The notes beneath the pieces were generated by a model. That model was given only the letters and a program-made list of their open reading frames with translations, had not been told where the DNA came from and ran no database searches. Position numbers and translations under genes: made by a program. A DNA stretch of 64,000 bases from G963675935 sp963675935. GTDB lineage: Bacteria; Planctomycetota; Planctomycetia; Pirellulales; Thermoguttaceae. The stretch spans positions 1,178,001-1,242,000 of the forward strand of contig OY780964.2 in assembly GCA_963675935.2 (NCBI GenBank), given 5' to 3'. This document shows positions 32,852 through 41,780 of this stretch, one piece after another; position 1 is the stretch's first letter, and every line of letters begins with the position of its first letter.

Positions 32852-33089
32852 CGGCTGAAACTCGGCTACGATGGTAAACGGCCTGGGCGGAGGATAGGGC
32901 TCTGGTGGGAACCAACCCGAGCGCCGACCTAGGGGTTGTGAGCGAGGCATGGGCGGCGGCCACGCTGCCGTCCACCTCCCTCGCTTACAACATCAATGCG
33001 CAAAATCCAAGGCACTACCAAACAACTTTCATGTCTTAACGATCCTTAACTCAGCAATCGACGTTTCCATTTCACGCTGAACCAAAACA

Positions 33090-33875
33090 CACGCCGCTGC
33101 TCAACGTTCGGCGAATCAGCAGCCGATAGAACGGCGTCAGGCACTCGGCCGAACCTCGCATCCAGCCCCAAAGCGTGCTGCGACGAATCAGCACCCCATA
33201 CCGCGCCAAATCGTCTTCCAGACGATACAGCGGCTTGTGCTGGGCGTATTTCGCATCGATCACATGGGCCAGCAAGCTCGGCCCGGCGACGCTCTTCTCG
33301 ATCGGTTGCGCCGGCTTCGACGCCGTCACCACTTGTTCCTGGCATTTCCGGCAGGCGTAGGTGAACCGGGCGTGCTCCTCAATGTACAGCGAAGCGGGAA
33401 CGTAGGCTAATTGTTCGCTAACCTCTTCGTCGATCTTCTCCCGCGACTCGCCGCAGCACGGACACACCAATTCCTCCGCGGAAACCGCGTGTTCCACCCG
33501 CTTGCGCGGCAAAAACTGCGGCAGCGGCCGACGACCGTGGCCGCGACGCTTTGACGCTGCAGGCTCCTCGTCGCTTTCCACCGCCGGCGGCGATGATGAC
33601 GAGGAATCGTTCTGTACCTCGAAAAGATGCTGCTGACGCGGGTCTTCGGCAAACCGCTCGCGACGATGCCCGAAAATGTGTCGCTTCAACAACGCCAACT
33701 CGTGGCTGAGCTTCTCGATCGTCTGCTGTTGGGCAGCGACCGTCTGCGACGATTCCTCCAAAGCGGTCAGCAGATGCGATTCCCGACCCAGCAAAGCTTC
33801 GATCAGTCGTTGCAAGTCTGGGGTATCCGCCGGCGGCGAAGATGAGTTCGGTGATGAAGAGACGTTCGCGTTCAT
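33090..33875 (-). pseudogene. tnpC: IS66 TnpC transposase, N-terminal half only
   Basis: About 262 residues remain (MNANVSSSPNSSSPPADTPD...). They cover a coiled coil, a Lys/Arg linker (KRRGHGRRPLPQFLPRKRVE), the zinc-binding CPCCGESREKIDEEVSEQLA with YACRKC, and the start of the catalytic domain (KYAQHKPLYRLEDDLARYG). All DDE residues are missing. The open frame runs 18 bases into the IS3-family end before stopping. Confidence 0.9.
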
Positions 33876-33942
33876 GGCGTCTCTATAGATACACAATGAA
33901 CCCGACTTATTCCAGAGGGAAAGAATAGTTTTTGTTTGGAAA

Positions 33943-34347
33943 TCATGTGTGCAGGGCTGGCCGCGGAGAATCATCGCGCGCGCGAGCCACACGATAGAAT
34001 CGTTTTCGCCGCGTAACCGTGCGCGGATCGACGCCATCAAGCAACATTGCCAATTCGCCGGCGCGGATCTCCAATGCCGGCGTTTCGCCCGCTTTGTCAG
34101 AGGTGGCTCGCAATGATGGGAAGGTAGATCCTTCCAATCGCTTGTACCAAAGAACAAGGCCGTCGCCCTGCCAGAAAAGAATCTTCACGCGATCGTGGCG
34201 ACGATTGAAGAACAGAAATAAATGGCCTGACTCCGGGTTCTGGCCGATCTCGCTCTCGACCATCGCGGCTAACCCATCAAAACTCCTCCTCATGTCGGTC
34301 ACGCCCGTGAAGACGAAGATTCGTACCGCCACGGGCAGACTTAGCAC
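33943..34347 (-). CDS. tnpB: IS66 TnpB accessory protein
   Basis: About 134 residues. The diagnostic IS66 Orf2 pattern is present: VFTGVTDMRRSFDGLAAMVE, then HLFLFFNRRHDRVKILFWQG and DGLVLWYKRLE. The GTG start overlaps the end of tnpA by 7 bases, as is usual; a longer frame opens upstream. It is required for IS66 transposition in known systems, in an undefined way. Confidence 0.88.
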   Translation of the reverse strand: MLSLPVAVRIFVFTGVTDMRRSFDGLAAMVESEIGQNPESGHLFLFFNRRHDRVKILFWQGDGLVLWYKRLEGSTFPSLRATSDKAGETPALEIRAGELAMLLDGVDPRTVTRRKRFYRVARARDDSPRPALHT

Positions 34348-34817
34348 GGCGGGCTCTCCAACACGGCCAAGACTTGCTGCAGCAGTGCGATGTCGCAACC
34401 GTGCTCAACGCGAATCAGCGTCCCACGCGGAAGAAGAATCTCGATGGGCGGTGACGACCTCGACGTGTTGGCCGCGTTCGCCGCGATTGGCTCGGCATCC
34501 TCCACCAGACGCACGGGCACCAAGCTGCCATCGCCCGCGGACTGACACAGCCGCTTACGCTGCCGACGGGACTGCTGGGCTATCGGCTTTGTCTCGGGTT
34601 GCGCCGATGTCGACTCCATTGTCGCCAGCGTGGCGATGGCCTCCGATGGGCGATCCTCTTTTCGCAGCCGTTGTTGCCAGGCGTAGAACGAGGATTCTTT
34701 CAGGCCCTCGCGTCGGCAGAAGCCTGCCGCGCTCATCCCGCTATTCGCCCACAGATCGATTGCCAACTCCCAAAAACGTCTCGCTTCCGCCGGGCTCCGT
34801 CGTCGCGCACTGTCCAT
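34341..34817 (-). CDS. tnpA: IS66 TnpA accessory protein
   Basis: A 158-residue protein with an N-terminal helix-turn-helix (NSGMSAAGFCRREGLKESSF YAWQQR) and the C-terminal strand motif PPIEILLPRGTLIRVEHG that is common in IS66 TnpA. The start MDSARRRSPAEARR has GGAGGTCA just upstream. It is co-transcribed with tnpB. Confidence 0.85.
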   Translation of the reverse strand: MDSARRRSPAEARRFWELAIDLWANSGMSAAGFCRREGLKESSFYAWQQRLRKEDRPSEAIATLATMESTSAQPETKPIAQQSRRQRKRLCQSAGDGSLVPVRLVEDAEPIAANAANTSRSSPPIEILLPRGTLIRVEHGCDIALLQQVLAVLESPPC

Positions 34818-34895
34818 GACTGACCTCCTGGATATCGTTTGCCCCACGATTCCAGAATACCAGACCATGCAAGATGTAGTTCACAGGACGGACAC

Positions 34896-35718
34896 GAAAC
34901 AGAAGCGGGCATACTTCCGTCAAAATGATACGAAGTTATTCACTCTAAGGCAGAAGTATCCGGGCCGTGGCGATGAAGGTGCGGTGCAGGCAGGATTGGT
35001 GGACCTAATCAATACCCTGCTGGATACGACCTACAAGAGGGACGACGGCGTAGTGATGCACGTCCGTCGTATCTTGATTGACAGCGGGTATAAACCATCC
35101 GTCATCCACAATGCCTGTCGTATGTGCAAGTCGCCCGCTCTTGTAATGCCGTGTATTGGCAAAGGCATCAGGGCGAAGGATACGCCGATAAGCCAATACA
35201 AAAAGAGGGCACCGGGCGACCGTCTTGGACCGCATTGGTGGGTTCATCGTTTCAACCAGCGAGACCTCCAATCAGTTATGGTGGATACCAACCATTTCAA
35301 AAGTCAGGCGGTTGGTGCGTTATCGACTTATCTTGGCGACCCCGGATGTCTCTCGATGTTCGAGTCCGCCGACAAACACAAACTCCTGATTGCCCACTTG
35401 TTATCGGAGCGTTGCACGCTGGTCGAAGCGAATGGCCGAAGGGTTTATGAATGGGAGCCACGGCCGGAGCATTTTGACAATCACTGGCTTGACTGCTTGG
35501 TTTATATGCTTTGTGCGGCTTCGATGGAGGGTTGCACGACGACGGGCAAGGCCCCGGTTATGCAGGCTTATCAACCTCCGCCGACCGTCTATATGGATGA
35601 TTTTAACACCGCTTCCAAAAACATCGAGCCTCCGGTAATAGTCCAAGCGGCACCGACTTTGGTAAAAGTCCCCGTGCCCGACGCTTGCATTTATGAAACC
35701 TACTACCCGTTCGGGTAA
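34896..35718 (+). pseudogene. phage terminase large subunit, C-terminal nuclease part (GpA-like)
   Basis: About 273 residues of a lambda GpA-type terminase. Seen are the nuclease-domain start VRRILIDSGYKPSVIHNACR, the middle region KRAPGDRLGPHWWVHRF, and the C-terminal RPEHFDNHWLDCLVYMLCAA, matching the conserved NHxxD block. The ATPase half (Walker A and B) is missing: the gene begins at the end of IS66 element 1. An open frame continues into the IS, but those codons are not terminase. Phage DNA packaging is therefore lost in this copy. Confidence 0.85.
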
Positions 35719-35743
35719 GCAAATCTAGTCCAGGAGGTTCGCT

Positions 35744-35941
35744 ATGGCATCAGCCTGTGAAATGGTAGCCAAAATCAGGGAAGCCTTGATGGCCACGCCT
35801 GCCGGCGTCGTATCAATCACGTTCGAGGGTAGAACCCAGCAATACGACCGCAAAGACTTGCGTGAAGAGTTGTTGTTTTGGCAGCAGCAGGCACAGATTG
35901 AGGCAGGACGGCCGTCCCTCATTCCCGTGGAGTTTTGCTAA
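35744..35941 (+). CDS. gpW-like head completion protein
   Basis: A 65-residue protein (MASACEMVAKIREALMATPA, then SITFEGRTQQYDRKDLREEL). The helix, beta-hairpin, helix layout and the position between terminase and portal are those of phage lambda W, which joins head and tail. The assignment rests mainly on position and pattern. AGGAGG lies 8 bases before the start. Confidence 0.75.
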   Translation: MASACEMVAKIREALMATPAGVVSITFEGRTQQYDRKDLREELLFWQQQAQIEAGRPSLIPVEFC

Positions 35942-36019
35942 TCCTGTAATCACCTGATGGTGAAATACATCATTCAAACCTACCTGTAGATGCAACGGAT
36001 TTCTACCGGAAGGCTATCT

Positions 36020-37447
36020 ATGTTCAAGCGAATGAAAAGAGCGTTCTCTGTTGCACTCGGCTACGACCATATAGAGGACATAGGGCAGCGTCGGATGTCG
36101 CGCCCGTCCTTCAAGTCGGAAGACAACGAGTTGCAGTCATGGCAGCGGACGCAGATGACGAGTTCCGCAAGGGACATATCAAGAAACTTCGCTGCCGCTC
36201 GATTCGCCGTTAATACGCATGTGGCAGCCACCACGAATATGGAGGTTCAGTTCCGAACGGCTGATGCGGGATTGAATCAGGAAATAGAAAACCTTCTAAA
36301 CTGGTGGTTCCTTCCATCCAATTTCGACATATCCGGCCGTTGGGGTTTCAAGCCGTTCATCCGACTGCTTGAAGAGCGGGCGTTATTGGACGGCGACTGT
36401 GGCATCTTGAAATTGGGTGGGGATTATCCGGGCAAGCTGCAACCGGTCGAGGGTGATAGGATATTTTCTGATTGCGGCGGCACGACCACGGACCTATCGA
36501 AATTCATCCACGGCGTGGAAGTCGATCCCGCCACAAGTGCCCCGAAGAACTATTGCATTTGCAAGCGTGAATATGATGGGATGACCTTCGAGCGAATCGT
36601 GAGCGCCCAATGGTTAGAGTTGTATGGATACTTCAACCGCTTTGATAGTCGGCGCGGTACAACGCCCTTTAGCTGCGCCTTGTCTCCGCTGCAAGACAGC
36701 CACGAAGCAAGCAAATTTGCTTTAAGTAAGATGAAATTGAGCAGCATCCTGGGCTTCACTATCAGCAGGAAAATGGTCCAGGATTACACGGAAGCAACCA
36801 CAAGCGAAGGGCCGCGCGAAGGACCGCGTCCTCCGAAATACAAAATCAATATGAATCGCGGCGTATTTGTTCAGGAGCTAGCACCCGGCGAAGAGATGAA
36901 CTCCGTCGAAAGCAATCAGCCCTCGGTGGAGTTCCAGCAGTATTGGGACAAGATGATTTCCTTGAGCTTGAAGAGCCTAATGATTCCGTTCGGGTTTTAC
37001 CAACCTGGGGTTTCTAATTATGCTGAACTTCGCGTTCATAGCCTTCAATGGCTGGAATATGTGAAAATGCGGCGGGATGTACTCAAACAGACATTGAATA
37101 ACTTGCTCGTTTGGCGGCTCGGTCTCTTCATTCGCTCGGGAGCCTTGCGCCTGCCCCGTGGTTGGACGCTTGGCAAACTGTCTTGGGATTGGGTTAGTCC
37201 ACGCCTGCCGTGGTTGTCGAACTATGAAGAAGTTCAGGCGGATGTCTTGAACCTACAAGCCGGATTGACCAGCCCGCAACGACTCTGCAAGCAGCGTGGC
37301 GAGGACTACATGGAGATTCTTGCCGAATGGTGGGCTTATAACAAGGAGCGTGAATCCAAGGGCATCACGCCATTCAACTTCGACAAGGCAAACATACCGC
37401 AGATTCAGCCGACAGACGAGCCGGAGAAGAAGACGGAGAAGAAATGA
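36020..37447 (+). CDS. phage portal protein, lambda family
   Basis: A 475-residue portal subunit forming the DNA channel at one capsid vertex. Seen are TSSARDISRNFAAARFAVNT, the stem/clip region (LLDGDCGILKLG...LQPVEGDRIF, then YCICKREYDGMTFERIVSAQ), and SSILGFTISRK. The C-terminal half includes PSVEFQQYWDKMISLSLKSL and MIPFGFYQPGVSNYAELRVH, the equivalent of the lambda GpB P-x-x-N/S-A-R block. GGAAGG precedes the chosen ATG. Its stop overlaps the protease start by four bases. Confidence 0.9.
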   Translation: MFKRMKRAFSVALGYDHIEDIGQRRMSRPSFKSEDNELQSWQRTQMTSSARDISRNFAAARFAVNTHVAATTNMEVQFRTADAGLNQEIENLLNWWFLPSNFDISGRWGFKPFIRLLEERALLDGDCGILKLGGDYPGKLQPVEGDRIFSDCGGTTTDLSKFIHGVEVDPATSAPKNYCICKREYDGMTFERIVSAQWLELYGYFNRFDSRRGTTPFSCALSPLQDSHEASKFALSKMKLSSILGFTISRKMVQDYTEATTSEGPREGPRPPKYKINMNRGVFVQELAPGEEMNSVESNQPSVEFQQYWDKMISLSLKSLMIPFGFYQPGVSNYAELRVHSLQWLEYVKMRRDVLKQTLNNLLVWRLGLFIRSGALRLPRGWTLGKLSWDWVSPRLPWLSNYEEVQADVLNLQAGLTSPQRLCKQRGEDYMEILAEWWAYNKERESKGITPFNFDKANIPQIQPTDEPEKKTEKK

Positions 37448-38577
37448 CCAAGAAGACTATCCCCGCCTCCGCGTTAAGTTTTGCGGCCGACGCCGAGATA
37501 GGCAGCAACGGCAGCAATGCAAAATCGGCCCCCATCAAACTGTTGGCACGGACGAACACCGTCACGAATTACCCCGGCATTGGTCCAATCCTGCACGATT
37601 TCACCGGCTGTGAGCATAGGAATCGAATCCCCCTGGACTGGTCCCACGACTCTAATACGCCCATCGGCTTCATCAACAAGATTGACGTTTCCGACAGCGG
37701 GATTATCTGCTCCGGCAGTCTGGTTTCGACGCGGCCCGACGACAAGTGCAGCGACATTATCAAGCAGCACGAAGCCGGGATACCATTCGAGGCCAGCATT
37801 CTCACGCAGAGCAACGAGGTTGAATTCCTTGATGAAGGCCAATTCGGAATGGTCAATGGCGAACAGGTCGAGGGGCCGTTATACGTCTTTCGGTCTTACA
37901 GATTGAGAGGCGTAGCCCTTTGCTTGTATGGAAAAGACCCCTATTCCCAAACGGAATTCTCGGCTGGCGACAGCGTTGAATTGTCGGTCGTTCCATTCAA
38001 CACAAACGCTTCTAGTCAAAAATCGGGTGTGACTACAGGAACCATAAAGGATATTGCAATGAGCGAATCAGTGAAAGCGGAGGCCGAGAAGGCTGTCGAA
38101 ACTCCAACTGTTAATGATAAATCGGTTGAGGGCGCGGATAAGCCCGTCGATGCCGAAGTGAAGCCCGGCGTGGAAGGTGGCACGGAAAAGCTGCCTGTCG
38201 AGACGCCGAAGACCGAGGGTGAGAAATCTGTCGAAGTCCCCAAGCAAACGGAAGTGCAGGAATTGAAGCTCTCGGATGGGCAGAAATTCCTAGAGGCATT
38301 CGGCCAGCAAGGTGCCGTTTGGTTCTGTGAAGGCAAGACCTACGACCAGTGCATTAAATTGCACATCGACTCCTTGAAGGCGGAAAATGCCGAGTTGAAG
38401 ATGCGGTTGTCCCAGTCGGCCGTTGGTGCTGACGCTCCCGTATCGTTCAGCGCATCGCCCGATCTGTCAAGCGAAGAGCAGCAGATGCAGGCGAAAACCA
38501 AGAAGCTGAAAAATGAGGGAGTTCCCGACTCCATCGCTCAAATGATGAGTTTGGTCGGACTTCCCAGCGAGGAATAA
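37444..38577 (+). CDS. prohead protease with C-terminal scaffold domain
   Basis: A 377-residue protein. The N-terminal half is a U35/S78-like prohead protease: His68 in RIPLDWSHDSNTPIGF and Ser118 in AGIPFEASIL fit the catalytic pair. The C-terminal half (from about 200) is highly charged and repeated (SVKAEAEKAVETPTVNDKSV onwards), then has a short coiled coil (LKAENAELKMRL), as expected for a scaffold that is removed after assembly. An ATGA overlap with the portal shows translational coupling. Confidence 0.85.
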   Translation: MTKKTIPASALSFAADAEIGSNGSNAKSAPIKLLARTNTVTNYPGIGPILHDFTGCEHRNRIPLDWSHDSNTPIGFINKIDVSDSGIICSGSLVSTRPDDKCSDIIKQHEAGIPFEASILTQSNEVEFLDEGQFGMVNGEQVEGPLYVFRSYRLRGVALCLYGKDPYSQTEFSAGDSVELSVVPFNTNASSQKSGVTTGTIKDIAMSESVKAEAEKAVETPTVNDKSVEGADKPVDAEVKPGVEGGTEKLPVETPKTEGEKSVEVPKQTEVQELKLSDGQKFLEAFGQQGAVWFCEGKTYDQCIKLHIDSLKAENAELKMRLSQSAVGADAPVSFSASPDLSSEEQQMQAKTKKLKNEGVPDSIAQMMSLVGLPSEE

Positions 38578-38578
38578 A

Positions 38579-39505
38579 ATGACTGTTTCTTACATGACTT
38601 CGGCGGACGTGTTGAAATTTACCAGGGGTGTTCGCCCTGGTCAAACCATCGTCAATACCCTGTTTGATGACGCTCCCCTCATCAACTGGTTGGCGGCATC
38701 CAGCCGTCCTGGTTATACCTTCCAAATACCCCGCATCACTGGCTCGGCTTCTGCGGGTTTTAGGACAGTTAATGCTGGTATTGCAAACAGCAGCGGCACC
38801 TATGACCAGATTGCTGTGACCAGCGGCATCATGAGTGCTACGTCCGTTGTCGATGCGGCCATCGAGGACGAATTGGGTATCGACCATGCCATCGGCGTCG
38901 ATTGCGATGCCCGGCTTCGCAAAGCCTTCTACGAAATTGAAGACCACGTTATCAACGGCGGCAAGATCAACGGCTTCAACTTCTACTTGAAGAGCAACGT
39001 CACCAGCACGGCGGACGCCATGTGCGTCAATGCTTTGGGCGACACTTCTAACGCTTGCACGTCGGCCTACTTGATTCGGACAATGCCATTCCACGGCATC
39101 GAACTGGTTTGGGGCGGCGAAGGCAAGTTGGCTGTTGGGGACCGACATCAACAGTTGGTCTATGACACCGATGGCCTGCCGTATGAAGCTTGGGTCACGC
39201 CCATCGTTGGTCGAGTTGCCCTAAGCGTTCCATCCGACCTGTGCGTAGCCCGCATCGTCAATCTGGACTATGACCACGGATTGACGGATGACCTCATCAG
39301 CGAGTGCATCAGCAAATTCCCCGTAGGCCGCAAGCCGAATCTGTTGATCTGCAACAGAACATCGCTATCGGCTCTACAGCAGTCGAGGACAGCGACCAGT
39401 GCGACGGGTGCCCCGGCACCATTCCCAGATTCCAGCTTCAACGTGCCCATCTGCGTCGTTGAGACAATCACTGACACGGAGGCCGTGGTTGGAGTTACCG
39501 GCTAA
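38579..39505 (+). CDS. major capsid protein
   Basis: A 308-residue protein directly downstream of the protease/scaffold gene, the standard capsid position. It starts MTVSYMTSADVLKFTRGVRP and continues with NTLFDDAPLINWLAASSRPG. The alternating beta/helical layout and the spine region IEDELGIDHAIGVDCDARLR fit the HK97 fold; the LNYDYDHGL-like part is LDYDHGLTDDLI. I recognise it by context and general pattern, not a specific family signature. A strong hairpin follows. Confidence 0.85.
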   Translation: MTVSYMTSADVLKFTRGVRPGQTIVNTLFDDAPLINWLAASSRPGYTFQIPRITGSASAGFRTVNAGIANSSGTYDQIAVTSGIMSATSVVDAAIEDELGIDHAIGVDCDARLRKAFYEIEDHVINGGKINGFNFYLKSNVTSTADAMCVNALGDTSNACTSAYLIRTMPFHGIELVWGGEGKLAVGDRHQQLVYDTDGLPYEAWVTPIVGRVALSVPSDLCVARIVNLDYDHGLTDDLISECISKFPVGRKPNLLICNRTSLSALQQSRTATSATGAPAPFPDSSFNVPICVVETITDTEAVVGVTG

Positions 39506-39536
39506 CGATACTCCCTTGTAGGTGTGCCAACCGATA

Positions 39537-39566
39537 GAGGGCCGAGAAGGCAACTTCTCGGCCCTC
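39537..39566 (+). terminator. stem-loop after the major capsid gene
   Basis: GAGGGCCGAGAAG and CTTCTCGGCCCTC form a perfect 13-bp stem with a GCAA tetraloop. No T-tract follows, so it may stabilise the abundant capsid message or attenuate transcription rather than terminate it fully. Confidence 0.6.
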
Positions 39567-39592
39567 GTCGTATCTAAATGCAAAGTTAGTAT

Positions 39593-40897
39593 ATGAGCCT
39601 GAACTCGCTATTTCACGACGCCGACAGGATTCTATTCCAGGAGTGGGGCGAGGAAGTTGTCTATACACGTGGTCCCTATAACTGTGAATGGCGGGCCGTC
39701 CAGGGCAATACAGCCTTTGAGCAGACCGATGCCAATGGCGTCCTAATCACTTTTCAATCGGCCGACTGGATTGGGCAAGCCAGTAGTCTGGTTGATGAAA
39801 TGGGAACGCGGATTGTGCCCACCCGTGGCGACCGCATCTATCGCTACAGTGATGAAACGACCTTTATCTATGAAATCTTGAATCTCGGCAGCACGCCTTG
39901 CTACCAGTATTCAGACCCGGAGCGTTTCAGCATACGTGTGCATACCAAGCTTATTGAGGCCATCGCACCGTTGCCGCCTTCACCGTCGCCGTCGCCAACA
40001 CCTTCGGTCTCGCCATCACGCTCGCTTTCGCCGTCGTTGTCTCTCTCGCTCTCGCCTTCGCCTTCAATATCGCTTTCACCGTCGCCATCGCCGTCGGCGT
40101 CTCCCTCGTTGTCGCTTTCGCCGTCTCCTTCGATTTCGCTGTCGCTTTCGCCGTCTGCGTCCGCGTCGGCTTCACCCGAGCCGCCATCGCCATCGCCGTC
40201 GCCGTCGCTATTCCCGACGGATGTTCTATTCAGAGGGAATTATACCCTCGCTTCCGGCACTTCCACGACAGTTACCGATGCGAATGTCAAGGCGACTTCC
40301 ATCATCGTTGTGCTGAAATCGAACAACGTCCAGACGCAATACACGTCCTATATCAGCAGCAAATCGGATGGTTCATTCTTCGTTGTCGTCCATAATGCTG
40401 CCGCCGGCACAGAGACTATGAACTATATCATAGTCAACGGGACTACCGACAAGATCAAGACCGGCAGTGGCACGCTCACGGCCGGGACCAGCACGACCGT
40501 CAATGACGCCAATGTAAATTCCAATTCCAAGATATTCATTCAGGCGACGAACGCCAACACGTTTGGAAAATTCCCGAGAGTCGTTAGCAAGTCGGCCGGT
40601 TCATTCCAGATTACGCACGCATCAGCCGCCGGCACCGAATCATACGACTATGTGGTGTTCAACGCCAGCGGCGAGGACGACATTTATCTTGGCACCGGCA
40701 CGCTGTCAGTAGGAACCTCCACCACCGTTACTGATGCCAACGCCACGCCAACCTCGACAATCCTGCTGCAATCCACCAACGCCATGTCGGCCTACGCCTA
40801 CTGGCGGGTAACCGCCAAGTATAACGGCTCATTCGTTATCTTGACGAACGCGGTGGCGGGCACCGAAGCATTTGATTACGCCATCCTGAACACATAA
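39593..40897 (+). CDS. head-tail connector fused by a Ser/Pro linker to three surface repeats
   Basis: A 434-residue protein with three parts. Residues 1-125 look like a head-tail joining/head closure protein (HDADRILFQEWGEEVVYTRG onwards). Residues about 126-206 are an extreme low-complexity Ser/Pro linker. Residues 215-282, 291-358 and 366-434 are three copies of a beta-type repeat with the core SGTSTTVTDANV and AGTE(S/T)xDYxIxN. Similar repeats are familiar from phage fibre or surface proteins. The layout suggests a head or neck-attached protein displaying an adhesin-like or decoration domain. The start has no clear ribosome binding site. Confidence 0.8.
   Translation: MSLNSLFHDADRILFQEWGEEVVYTRGPYNCEWRAVQGNTAFEQTDANGVLITFQSADWIGQASSLVDEMGTRIVPTRGDRIYRYSDETTFIYEILNLGSTPCYQYSDPERFSIRVHTKLIEAIAPLPPSPSPSPTPSVSPSRSLSPSLSLSLSPSPSISLSPSPSPSASPSLSLSPSPSISLSLSPSASASASPEPPSPSPSPSLFPTDVLFRGNYTLASGTSTTVTDANVKATSIIVVLKSNNVQTQYTSYISSKSDGSFFVVVHNAAAGTETMNYIIVNGTTDKIKTGSGTLTAGTSTTVNDANVNSNSKIFIQATNANTFGKFPRVVSKSAGSFQITHASAAGTESYDYVVFNASGEDDIYLGTGTLSVGTSTTVTDANATPTSTILLQSTNAMSAYAYWRVTAKYNGSFVILTNAVAGTEAFDYAILNT
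39968..40210 (+). repeat. degenerate Ser/Pro codon repeat array
   Basis: The linker DNA is built from short TCGCCGTCGCC and TCGCTTTCGCCG-type units, a pyrimidine-rich minisatellite on this strand. It is likely prone to slippage and length change. Confidence 0.85.
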
Positions 40898-40898
40898 C

Positions 40899-41324
40899 AT
40901 GTCAAGAATCTCTGACTACGCCAAGTCCATTTCAGCATTCATCTTGGAGCAGACGTTTCCGTTTGCCGACAGGCTGGTTGTCTCTGCTGAATACGTTCCC
41001 GTCAAGATAACCGCCACCAATTTCATTCATCTTGATATATCGCCAGCTTCCTACCACGGTGAGACGGTCGAGCAACGCCGTTTTCACGTTCGACAGGAGG
41101 ATAACGCCGTTTGCATCCTGATCCGCTCTAAACTGCCGGAGAAATTCACGAGCGACGACATCAACACTCTGATGGATGCCGTCGAAAGCATAAGCGAATT
41201 GATGCTCAATGCCACCTGGGGCGACGATACTCGATGCTCTTCAGTCGATGTGGTGTTTAACGAAGTTGCCAAGGGGCTGTTCTCGGCGACCATCACCGCC
41301 CATATCAAATCGCAGTGGAGTTGA
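40899..41324 (+). CDS. phage head-tail or tail completion protein
   Basis: A 141-residue protein one base after the connector gene. It has no signal or membrane segment. Sequence such as FAVKITATNF-like VPVKITATNFIHLDISPASY and a helix MDAVESISELMLNAT, with the tail VAKGLFSATITAHIKSQW, fit small proteins made between capsid and tail genes. No specific family was recognised; the position suggests a tail terminator or connector. Confidence 0.7.
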   Translation: MSRISDYAKSISAFILEQTFPFADRLVVSAEYVPVKITATNFIHLDISPASYHGETVEQRRFHVRQEDNAVCILIRSKLPEKFTSDDINTLMDAVESISELMLNATWGDDTRCSSVDVVFNEVAKGLFSATITAHIKSQWS

Positions 41325-41345
41325 GCCGCCATGCAAACCTAAAGT

Positions 41346-41780
41346 ATGGTTCCAAGTCTCTCTATCGCTGATGCCGTAGTAGTGGCTCTAAACGCTGCTT
41401 CGTTAAGCCAGTCCGTCGTATTCGCAAGGTCTTACATTCCCAAATTCGACTTGCAATCCAGCAAGGCAGTCCAGGGTTCTGTCGTTCCGAAATCCGACTT
41501 GCGGGAAATGGGCGATGCGGCACACGACGCGGCCGACGTGATTATCGACGTTGGCGTGATGAAGAAATTGCAGTTAAGCGTAGCGGAAGAGATTGCTGAA
41601 ATCGACGAACTGCTCGCCTATTGCGAAGAACTAAAGCCGTTGCTGAATCGGCAGAGGTTTGGAGATGCCGTGTGCGTGGGCGTCAAGCAAGACCCGATTT
41701 GTTCCGTGCAGGAGATCGACACCAGCCGGGTATTCCTCACGGCATTGACGGCGACATTCAAGACCGATGTGGCAATATGA
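41346..41780 (+). CDS. phage tail terminator/completion-like protein
   Basis: A 144-residue protein (MVPSLSIADAVVVALNAASL, then FARSYIPKFDL). The helix AEEIAEIDELLAYCEEL and the C-terminal strand TSRVFLTALTATFKTDV resemble the alpha/beta fold of tail terminator proteins such as lambda U. Its stop overlaps the next gene (ATGA). The ribosome binding site is poor. Confidence 0.7.
   Translation: MVPSLSIADAVVVALNAASLSQSVVFARSYIPKFDLQSSKAVQGSVVPKSDLREMGDAAHDAADVIIDVGVMKKLQLSVAEEIAEIDELLAYCEELKPLLNRQRFGDAVCVGVKQDPICSVQEIDTSRVFLTALTATFKTDVAI

Larger units (their letters stand above)
31490..33089 (+). mobile_element. IS3-family element B, copy 1 (1600 bp)
   Basis: The left end TGTTTTGAACCGGCTGGAAA and the right end (reverse complement TGTTTTGGTTCAGCGTGAAA) are imperfect terminal inverted repeats. 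It matches copy 2 at 56167-57766 over its full length; the only difference I noted is G at 32770 against A at 57447. The flanks share no target duplication: the left flank is a group II intron and the right flank is an IS66 gene. Confidence 0.95.
33090..34895 (-). mobile_element. IS66-family element 1, truncated
   Basis: It carries tnpA, tnpB and the N-terminal half of tnpC. The tnpC side is cut by IS3-family copy 1. The other end (TTCACAGGACGGACAC) resembles the end of IS66 element 2 and abuts the terminase fragment. It differs in sequence from element 2, so these are separate arrivals. Confidence 0.82.

Noticed and set aside
39968..40210. Repeat array that could be taken for a CRISPR or microsatellite locus
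   Set aside because: It is a coding Ser/Pro linker within an intact open frame; the units are short and irregular.
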